This document shows positions 1-6,464 of a DNA stretch of 6,464 nt, one piece after another (position 1 is the first letter of the stretch; every line of letters starts with the position of its first letter). Source of the DNA: an uncultured Dietzia sp. Lineage in GTDB: Bacteria > Actinomycetota > Actinomycetes > Mycobacteriales > Mycobacteriaceae. The position numbers were made by a program, and so were the translations under genes. The notes beneath the pieces were generated by a model, which saw nothing but the letters and a program-made list of their open reading frames with translations, was not told where the DNA came from and ran no database searches. The stretch covers positions 1 to 6,464 of the forward strand of contig CAMNYG010000083.1 of the NCBI GenBank assembly GCA_946570335.1. The letters are read 5' to 3'.

Positions 1-19
1 GGGGGCGGTAGCCCGGCAC

Positions 20-40
20 CACCGGTAGCGGCCACCGGTG
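20..40 (-). repeat. Inverted repeat just downstream of lpqB
   Basis: CACCGGT (20-26) and ACCGGTG (34-40) are perfect 7-bp inverted arms with a 7-nt loop, beginning directly after the lpqB stop codon. ACCGGT is itself a palindrome, so the arms are also direct repeats of each other. No T tract follows within the visible bases. It could be a 3' stem-loop for RNA stability or termination. The next gene is not visible, so its role cannot be judged. Confidence 0.4.
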
Positions 41-1780
41 TCAGCCCGCGACGACCGGCTCGGCCCGGATCGCGGCCAACCCGTTGATCTCCCGCCAGTA
101 GCGGTCGCTCGTCTCGGCGCCGGTGTCCAGGCGCAGCAGGGAGCGTTGGTCCACGGCGTAGACCTCCCGTCCGGCCGCGGCGACCGCGGTGACGGGGCCG
201 GAGATGTTGCGCTGCGAGAGCGGCTCGGTGATCGCCCCGTCGACCGAGATGGTCACGACGGGGGCCTCCGCGGTGTCCCGTCCCACCACGACGGTCGACC
301 GGTCACGCCAGGCCACCGACGTCGCGGTCTGGCCCAGGGTCCGGCCGATCTGCCGGAACGTACCGGCGATCGGCTGGCCCGTCTCCTCCGACAGCGCGCC
401 GATGAACACCTGACCGTCGGCGACCACGGCGATCCGGGCCCCGGACTGGTCTATCCGCAGGTCCGAGATCGTGTCCCCGAGGGCCAGGATCGGCCTCGCA
501 TCCATGGATTGAACCGACGGTTCGCCGCCACCGATCCCGATCCGCAGCAGGCGGGTGCCGTCGACAAGAGCCCACACCCGGCCGTCGACGGGATGGAAGG
601 TCGGGCCGGCCACCGTGCGGGCACTGATCGCCTCGACCGGTTCCGAGTCGAGGGCGCCCACCATGAGGCGGCGCCCCCCGGCCTGGGCGTCTCCGGTGAC
701 CACGGCCACGGTGCGGCCGTCGTACGACATCGCGGCGCGACGTCCCCCGCGGATCTCCGACCAGGGGCTGTCTGCCGGGCGGGCGCCGCCGGCTTCGAGT
801 CGCACGAGCCCGTCGGCGGCGGTGAGGGCGTATTTCATGGGCTCGACGGCCGGGTAGGGGTTGAAGTCCCGTACGTCCTCGGTGGTCCACCCCTCGCTGT
901 ACCGCTCGTCGAGGGGGGCGCCGTCGCGCTCCAGACGATAGGGCCCCGGGACGTCGGACCGGGCGAGGGTCCAGACGACCTGCGCCGCGAACTGGGTGGT
1001 GGCCTGGCTGCTCAGTACCGGCAGTCCGGTGAAGTCGATGGTGGTGCCCGGTCGATCTTCACCGTCGTCGGACTCGGCCGGCCGAACGGACACCGACGCC
1101 GGGACACGGGAGAGCACGGCGCCCTCCAGCGACTGTCGTGGTCCCGTGGCGAGCAGGTTGACGAGAGCGTAGCCGAGGTCGGTGCGGTCCGCGGCGGTCC
1201 AGCGCGGGTCCGGGACGAGGGAGTCCGCGGACCCGGCGAGGAAGAACAGCTCACGCTGGGCGTAGGTGGAGAAGAACTCCGATTTCTCGATCACCACGCC
1301 GGGCGGGAGTTCGTCGATCCGCCACTGACCGTCGGTGCGGGTGAGTCCGATGGTCACCTCGACCTGCCCCACGTCGTCGCGGAAGATGCCGCCCGGGTCG
1401 AGCGAGCCGACCTTCTCCCCCCGCAGCGTGTATTCGGCGCGATCGGCGGTGCGGCCTCCTTCGGCGCTGAGGTCGGCGCGCAGCACGATGATGGTCTCCG
1501 CCGAGTCGTCCCAGGTCTCTGCAGCCTCCGGGGTGAGGAACTGCCGCGCGGCGGCATGTCGTTGGTCCACGATGGCCGAAGCCTTGATGAAATCCCGGAC
1601 CAGGAGGTCGGGCTCCTGGTCCGGGACGGGCGTGGGCACGGACAGGTCCGGTGAGCCCGGAGAGAACGTGTCGATGACCTGGGGCGACGACGACGAGGGC
1701 AGCGTCGCGCAACCGGTGGTCGCCAACCCGGTGACGCACAGGAACGTCACCAGGAGCGTCAGGAGCCGACCGCGTGTCAT
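41..1780 (-). CDS. lpqB: LpqB family lipoprotein, accessory to the MtrAB two-component system
   Basis: Predicted 579-residue lipoprotein on the outer face of the cytoplasmic membrane. In mycobacteria LpqB interacts with the sensor domain of MtrB and affects MtrA phosphorylation and cell-wall phenotypes. The N-terminus has Arg3 and Arg5, a hydrophobic stretch at about residues 6-20, and a lipobox ending at Cys24 (LATTGC). Thr at -3 is less usual than Leu. Residues 28-55 are a Ser/Pro-rich linker. A conserved N-terminal region follows (about 56-175), with RQFLT and WDD near 79-92. A GerMN-type domain spans roughly 180-290 and includes WTLARSD (270-276). GWTT (297-300) follows it, and the C-terminal beta-propeller-like LpqB domain covers about 320-575. 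Length is close to that of the M. tuberculosis protein (about 583). The ATG overlaps the mtrB stop in ATGA; GGTGA and AGGGA lie just upstream. The family is clear from content and position; domain limits are estimates. Confidence 0.96.
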   Translation of the reverse strand: MTRGRLLTLLVTFLCVTGLATTGCATLPSSSSPQVIDTFSPGSPDLSVPTPVPDQEPDLLVRDFIKASAIVDQRHAAARQFLTPEAAETWDDSAETIIVLRADLSAEGGRTADRAEYTLRGEKVGSLDPGGIFRDDVGQVEVTIGLTRTDGQWRIDELPPGVVIEKSEFFSTYAQRELFFLAGSADSLVPDPRWTAADRTDLGYALVNLLATGPRQSLEGAVLSRVPASVSVRPAESDDGEDRPGTTIDFTGLPVLSSQATTQFAAQVVWTLARSDVPGPYRLERDGAPLDERYSEGWTTEDVRDFNPYPAVEPMKYALTAADGLVRLEAGGARPADSPWSEIRGGRRAAMSYDGRTVAVVTGDAQAGGRRLMVGALDSEPVEAISARTVAGPTFHPVDGRVWALVDGTRLLRIGIGGGEPSVQSMDARPILALGDTISDLRIDQSGARIAVVADGQVFIGALSEETGQPIAGTFRQIGRTLGQTATSVAWRDRSTVVVGRDTAEAPVVTISVDGAITEPLSQRNISGPVTAVAAAGREVYAVDQRSLLRLDTGAETSDRYWREINGLAAIRAEPVVAG

Positions 1781-3504
1781 CTCTCACCGTCCCTGGTGTC
1801 GGGCACTCGATCGAGCGGGGGCGGCGAGTGGCTGCGTGCCCGCCGCGCCTCGTCTTCCGGGGTGAGTGGCAGGGGGCTGGAGGTCAGGGTCCCGCCGTGG
1901 TGCCTGGGGATCGTCAGGCGGAAGCACGAGCCCTCACCGGGGCTGCCCCAGCAGTCCAGTCGGCCGCCGTGCAGCTTGGCGTCCTCGAGCGCGATCGCCA
2001 AGCCCAGTCCGGTCCCACCGGAGCGGCGCACGCGAGACGGGTCGGCCCGCCAGAAGCGGTTGAAGACCAGGGCCTCCTCCCCCGGTTTGAGCCCCACGCC
2101 CCGGTCCCGGACCGAGACCGCCAGGGCGGCGTCGGAGCCGCGCATGGTGACCGTGACCGGCTTGGACTCCGAGTGATCGAGAGCGTTGGCGATGAGGTTG
2201 CGCAGGATCCTCTCGACGCGCCGTGAGTCGACCTCGGCCATGAGCGGCTCGTCCGGGATGTCGAGTTCGACCTCGACCCCGGCGGACTCGGCGATGTGGG
2301 AGACGGTGCCGACGGCGTCCTCCACCGCGGTGCGCACGTCCATCTCCGCGACCGACAGCTCGGCCATGCCCGCGTCGTGTCGGGAGACCTCGAGCAGGTC
2401 GGTGAGCAGGCTCTCGAAACGGTCGAGTTCCGATTCGAGCAGCTCGACCGCGCGCTTGGTGGGCGCGTCGAGGTGTTCAGCCGAGTCGGAGATGATGCTG
2501 GCGGCCATGCGGACGGTGGTCAGCGGGGTGCGCAGTTCGTGGGAGACGTCGGAGGTGAACCGCTTCTGCAGGTCACCGAACTCCTCGAGCCGGGTGATCT
2601 GGTCGTACAGGCTCTGCGCCATGTCGTTGAACGCCACCGCCAGCCGCGCCACGTCGTCCTCGCCGCGGATGACCATCCGTTCCTTGAGGTGGCCGTTGGC
2701 GAAGCGTTGGGCGATCGAGGCGGCCTGCCGTACCGGCAGGACCACCTGTCTGGCGACCATCCAGGCGATCGCCGCGGACAACACGATGATCGCCAGCCCT
2801 GCGGTCGCGACGATGCCGCGCATGATCCCGAGGGTCTGCTCCTCCGCGATGAGCGGATAGACGAGATACAGCTCGAGCCCCGGGATGGAGGAGTCCGTCG
2901 GCGTTCCGATGATCAACGCCTTGGCCGGCTCGCCCCGGAAATCCATGGTGACGTACTGGGAGGCGATCCGTCCGCGTTGGACCAGCGCCTGCAGCTCCGG
3001 GGGGACCTGCGCCCCCGAGGGGCTGACCACCTGGCCGCGGCCGGTCTGGTCGGGAATCACGAGGATCGGATCGAACGTCCCCGCGTGGACCGAGTCCCCG
3101 CCGGAGGCGAGACCTCGCTCACCGAGGGCACTGCGGGCCTGGTCGAGTCGGGATTGTTCGCTGGTGCCCTCGTCGGTGGCGGCGATCTGGGCCTCCACCG
3201 TCAGTCGCAGCCGGCCCGCCTGCTCCTCCGCGGCTTCGAGTTTGGTCGAGAGCAGCTGCGCGGCCATCTGGCTCTGGAGCATGAACGCGATCGTCAGGAT
3301 CACGCCCATCGACAGCGCCAGGGTCGAGGTGACCACGCGCAACTGCAGCGAGCGTCGCCAGAGGCGGGCGATCCGCGCACCCAGGGCGCCCGGGTCCAGG
3401 TCTGCCAGTCGCTCCCGGAGGGTCGGCGACGGGTCCGTCATGTCGCGGGTGTCGCGCTCATCCCCGGAGGACGCCACCGCGCCGTCGGGGCGAGCGGCCG
3501 TCAC
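1777..3504 (-). CDS. mtrB: MtrB sensor histidine kinase (HAMP, HisKA, HATPase_c)
   Basis: Membrane sensor kinase, 575 residues from the chosen GTG, that autophosphorylates on His and passes phosphate to MtrA. The order is: short cytoplasmic N-terminus with WRRSLQLR (49-56); TM1 about 57-77; extracytoplasmic sensor about 78-229 with no Cys; TM2 about 231-251; HAMP about 252-304; the dimerisation/phosphoacceptor helix with SHELRTP and His322; N-box around RNLIANALDH (435-444); G1 DRGVG (467-471); F-box FNRFW (481-485); G2 GGTGLGL (496-502). All catalytic boxes look intact. A basic, Pro-rich tail (about 535-575) contains TSSPLPL. The GTG start overlaps the mtrA stop as GTGA, implying translational coupling. 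An in-frame ATG at 3441-3439 (residue 22) is a reasonable alternative and would leave both membrane segments intact. The open frame continues upstream through mtrA, but that part is shadow sequence. The stop overlaps the lpqB start as ATGA. Confidence 0.96.
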   Translation of the reverse strand: MTAARPDGAVASSGDERDTRDMTDPSPTLRERLADLDPGALGARIARLWRRSLQLRVVTSTLALSMGVILTIAFMLQSQMAAQLLSTKLEAAEEQAGRLRLTVEAQIAATDEGTSEQSRLDQARSALGERGLASGGDSVHAGTFDPILVIPDQTGRGQVVSPSGAQVPPELQALVQRGRIASQYVTMDFRGEPAKALIIGTPTDSSIPGLELYLVYPLIAEEQTLGIMRGIVATAGLAIIVLSAAIAWMVARQVVLPVRQAASIAQRFANGHLKERMVIRGEDDVARLAVAFNDMAQSLYDQITRLEEFGDLQKRFTSDVSHELRTPLTTVRMAASIISDSAEHLDAPTKRAVELLESELDRFESLLTDLLEVSRHDAGMAELSVAEMDVRTAVEDAVGTVSHIAESAGVEVELDIPDEPLMAEVDSRRVERILRNLIANALDHSESKPVTVTMRGSDAALAVSVRDRGVGLKPGEEALVFNRFWRADPSRVRRSGGTGLGLAIALEDAKLHGGRLDCWGSPGEGSCFRLTIPRHHGGTLTSSPLPLTPEDEARRARSHSPPPLDRVPDTRDGER

Positions 3505-4193
3505 GAGACCGTGCCGGCCTTGTAGCCGACCCCGCGGACCGTGAGGACGATCTCGGGGTTCTCCGGGTCCTTCTCGATCTTGGCGCGCAGGCGCTGGACA
3601 TGGACGTTGACCAGCCGGGTGTCCGCCGAGTGTCGGTAGCCCCACACGTGCTCGAGGAGGACCTCACGGGTGAAGACCTGACGAGGTTTGCGCGCCAACT
3701 CGACGAGGAGGTCGAACTCCAGCGGGGTGAGCGGGATCGGCGTGCCGTCACGGGTGACGGTGTGGGCGGGCACGTCGATCGTCACGTCGCCGATGTGCAG
3801 GACCTCACTCGGCTCGGCGTCGTCCCCGCGCCGCAGCCGGGCCCGGATACGGGCCACGAGTTCCTTGGGCTTGAAGGGCTTCATGATGTAGTCGTCCGCA
3901 CCCGACTCGAGCCCCAGCACCACGTCGACGGTGTCCGTCTTGGCGGTGAGCATGACGATCGGCACGCGGGATTCCGCCCGGATCTCACGGCACACGTCGA
4001 TCCCGCTCTTGCCCGGCAGCATGAGATCGAGCAGCACCAGGTCGGGCTGGACCGACCGGAACGACTCCATGGCCTGGATGCCGTCTCCGACGACCTCGGT
4101 CTCGAACCCCTCGCCCCGCAGGACGATGGTGAGCATCTCTGCCAGGGCGGCGTCGTCGTCGACGACGAGGATCTTTGGGGTCATGGTCACCAC
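3501..4193 (-). CDS. mtrA: MtrA response regulator, OmpR/PhoB family
   Basis: DNA-binding response regulator of 230 residues, phosphorylated by MtrB. In mycobacteria it is essential and controls genes for cell division, cell-wall metabolism and replication initiation. The receiver domain (about 6-120) has the acidic pocket Asp12-Asp13, phosphoacceptor Asp56 in LLDLMLPG, Thr83 (MLTAK), Tyr102 and Lys105 (YIMKPF). The winged-helix domain (about 130-226) has LTPLEFDLL, the VWGYRH loop, RLVNVHVQRLRAKIE as recognition helix, and the VRGVGYK wing. Similarity to M. tuberculosis MtrA, as I remember it, is very high throughout, and Asp56 has the same number. The start reads GTG-GTG-ACC-ATG. The first GTG aligns with the M. 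tuberculosis start (MDTM); the ATG at 4184-4182 is the alternative, and neither has a strong Shine-Dalgarno. An in-frame stop at 4223-4221 rules out a longer protein. It heads the tightly coupled mtrA-mtrB-lpqB set. Confidence 0.98.
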   Translation of the reverse strand: MVTMTPKILVVDDDAALAEMLTIVLRGEGFETEVVGDGIQAMESFRSVQPDLVLLDLMLPGKSGIDVCREIRAESRVPIVMLTAKTDTVDVVLGLESGADDYIMKPFKPKELVARIRARLRRGDDAEPSEVLHIGDVTIDVPAHTVTRDGTPIPLTPLEFDLLVELARKPRQVFTREVLLEHVWGYRHSADTRLVNVHVQRLRAKIEKDPENPEIVLTVRGVGYKAGTVS

Positions 4194-4235
4194 TTGATGT
4201 CGGCGTATCGTGTCGGGGCGTCAGGTACACGTGCT

Positions 4236-4259
4236 CCGGGGGGGAACGCTCCCCCACGG
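4236..4259 (-). repeat. G/C-run inverted repeat upstream of mtrA
   Basis: Five G (4240-4244) face five C (4251-4255) across a 6-nt loop, and CCG/CGG (4236-4238 with 4257-4259) extends the stem past one mismatch. In the mtrA transcript this would form a compact hairpin about 40-65 nt before the start codon, if transcription begins upstream of it. No T tract follows on the minus strand, so it does not look like a classical intrinsic terminator. It may be a leader structure, an operator half-site pair, or chance in GC-rich DNA. Confidence 0.4.
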
Positions 4260-4299
4260 CCGGTGTTCCTGCCACTGCGACCTTACCCGTCCGCACCGA

Positions 4300-4317
4300 C
4301 GCCACGCGGGCGTGGCG
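4300..4317 (-). repeat. Perfect 8-bp-arm palindrome downstream of tmk
   Basis: CGCCACGC (4300-4307) and GCGTGGCG (4310-4317) are perfect inverted arms separated by two bases. As RNA this gives a 7-bp stem with a CGGG loop. It starts 33 nt past the tmk stop codon. Without a following T tract, a terminator role is possible (actinobacterial terminators often lack U runs) but unproven. The near-perfect symmetry also suits a dimeric DNA-binding protein. Confidence 0.45.
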
Positions 4318-4350
4318 CGGTCTGGCGGTCGGGCCCGCGGTCGCGAGCCG

Positions 4351-4998
4351 TCAGGACGAGGAGAGCCCGACGACGACGTCGGCCAGTTCACGCACATCGG
4401 GCTCCGACCCGAGGACCTTCCAGGGCGATCGCCAGGACGTCTCGGCCAGCTGCCGGTAGGCCCGTGACGTGTCGGCCTGCAGTGCGGAGTCGCGCTCGTA
4501 ACGGTCGCGGGTCCGACCCGGATCGTCCGCTTCCCTGGAGCCCGCCCGCTCGGCGGCCAGCGCGACCGGGGTGTCCAGCAGGATCTGCAGGTCCGGGGCC
4601 GGGAGTCCCAGCCGCCCGAACTCGAGGGCGCCGATCCACTCGACGGCCTCTGCGGCCCGCTCCGCGCCGAGTCGGGCGGCCGTGTACGCGGCGTTCGAGG
4701 CCACGTACCGGTCGAGCAGCACCACATCGTTGGCCACGGCCAGAGCGGTCAACTCCCCCAGCGCGGCGTGGCGGTCCACCGCGAACAGCAGCGCCATCGC
4801 GTGCGGCGAGTCCGCGGTACCGGCCTGGCCGCCGTGCAGGGCATCGGCGGCCAGGTCGGCGTACAGCGTCCCGTACCGGGGGAAGGCCAGACGCCCCACC
4901 TTCAGGTCGCGGCCGGTGAGCTCGGCGACGAGCGCGGTGGTCAGGGTGTTCTTGCCCGCACCGTCGAGTCCCTCGACGACGACCAGTCGTGCGCTCAT
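4351..4998 (-). CDS. tmk: Thymidylate kinase (dTMP kinase)
   Basis: Cytoplasmic kinase, 215 residues, that makes dTDP from dTMP and ATP in dTTP synthesis. The P-loop is at residues 10-18 (GLDGAGKNT), with Lys16; Asn17 sits where most P-loops have Ser/Thr. FPRYG (39-43) and Asp75-Arg76 correspond to TMP-binding positions of the M. tuberculosis enzyme. The DRY motif is Asp96-Arg97-Tyr98, followed by ASNAAY with Asn102 and Tyr105. An Arg-rich lid region spans about 151-168. Length and sequence fit the mycobacterial type of Tmk closely. I chose the ATG at 4998 because a GGGGGAG sits 8 nt upstream; an in-frame start at 5025 would overlap sahH and add nine unconserved residues. It follows sahH by 36 nt with no visible terminator, so the two are probably cotranscribed. 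Confidence 0.96.
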   Translation of the reverse strand: MSARLVVVEGLDGAGKNTLTTALVAELTGRDLKVGRLAFPRYGTLYADLAADALHGGQAGTADSPHAMALLFAVDRHAALGELTALAVANDVVLLDRYVASNAAYTAARLGAERAAEAVEWIGALEFGRLGLPAPDLQILLDTPVALAAERAGSREADDPGRTRDRYERDSALQADTSRAYRQLAETSWRSPWKVLGSEPDVRELADVVVGLSSS

Positions 4999-5006
4999 CG
5001 CGCCGT

Positions 5007-5013
5007 CTCCCCC
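5007..5013 (-). promoter_or_regulatory. Ribosome-binding site of tmk
   Basis: On the minus strand GGGGGAG lies 8 nt before the tmk ATG. It is the best Shine-Dalgarno-like sequence seen before any start in the window, and it decides between the ATG at 4998 and the earlier in-frame start at 5025. Confidence 0.6.
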
Positions 5014-5034
5014 GCTCCGGGCCACTGTTCGCGA

Positions 5035-6464
<1,430 letters not shown>

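Larger units (their letters stand above)
4194..4350 (-). promoter_or_regulatory. Intergenic region tmk-mtrA, probable mtrA promoter/leader
   Basis: This 157-nt non-coding gap separates tmk from mtrA and is the only gap in the window long enough for a promoter. Read on the minus strand it holds two GC-rich inverted repeats (4300-4317 and 4236-4259) and a TAAGGT at 4285-4280 that fits the loose actinobacterial -10 pattern TANNNT. I see no convincing -35 element at the expected distance, so the -10 is only a candidate. A CACGTG palindrome lies at 4228-4233. I could not identify a clear MtrA-type direct repeat. That mtrAB-lpqB has its own promoter here is inferred from the spacing and the tight coupling downstream. 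Confidence 0.45.

Noticed and set aside
38..1654. 538-codon open frame on the plus strand opposite lpqB
   Set aside because: It lies wholly antisense to a convincing lpqB. Its product is rich in Arg, Gly, Pro and Asp without recognisable domains, as expected when GC-biased third positions suppress stops on the other strand.
2296..3525. 409-codon open frame on the plus strand opposite mtrB
   Set aside because: Antisense to the conserved kinase and sensor domains; low-complexity composition and no domain. Best read as a GC shadow.
3505..3645. N-terminal extension of mtrB to an upstream start at 3645
   Set aside because: These 47 codons lie inside the mtrA winged-helix domain in another frame and look unlike any MtrB N-terminus; the GTG at 3504 with its 4-nt overlap is more plausible.
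4236..4317. Intrinsic terminator between tmk and mtrA
   Set aside because: Both inverted repeats lack a T tract on the minus strand, so I list them as repeats without assigning termination.
3600..4919. 439-codon open frame on the plus strand across mtrA, the intergenic gap and tmk
   Set aside because: It spans two convincing genes and a gap. Its second half is almost entirely Arg, Pro, Gly and Ala, typical of a spurious frame in high-GC DNA.

Overview
The window is chromosomal DNA from a very GC-rich actinobacterium, most likely of the order Mycobacteriales. It carries the conserved block sahH - tmk - mtrA - mtrB - lpqB. All five genes lie on the minus strand, so transcription runs from high to low coordinates. 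Gene order and protein features match, from memory, the Mycobacterium tuberculosis region Rv3248c-Rv3244c, but the sequences are clearly not those of Mycobacterium. A genus such as Dietzia or Gordonia is possible. That is a guess from GC content and general divergence, not something the sequence proves.

Layout in transcription order. sahH (S-adenosylhomocysteine hydrolase) enters from the right edge with its N-terminus cut off. After 36 nt comes tmk (thymidylate kinase), whose start is fixed by a G-rich ribosome-binding site. A 157-nt non-coding gap follows, the only substantial one in the window, with two GC-rich inverted repeats; it is the likely place for an mtrA promoter or leader. Then come mtrA (OmpR-type response regulator), mtrB (membrane sensor histidine kinase) and lpqB (lipoprotein). 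These three are joined by 4-nt stop/start overlaps (GTGA, then ATGA) and look translationally coupled. A 7-bp inverted repeat lies 1 nt beyond the lpqB stop, and the window ends 40 nt past that stop without another recognisable gene.

Function. From family knowledge, MtrB is an envelope-anchored kinase that phosphorylates MtrA, and LpqB is an extracytoplasmic lipoprotein that modulates MtrB. Together they link cell-envelope and division status to transcription, DNA replication and cell-wall metabolism. Tmk makes dTDP for DNA synthesis and SahH recycles the product of SAM-dependent methylation, so the cluster places housekeeping metabolism upstream of an essential or near-essential signalling operon.

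I found no mobile element, CRISPR array, tRNA, rRNA, phage gene or unfamiliar system. The long open frames on the plus strand are best explained as shadows of high-GC coding sequence. The points worth a second look are modest: the structured mtrA leader, a conserved short motif in the MtrB C-terminal tail, a non-canonical Tmk P-loop, the inverted repeat after lpqB and several start-codon choices.
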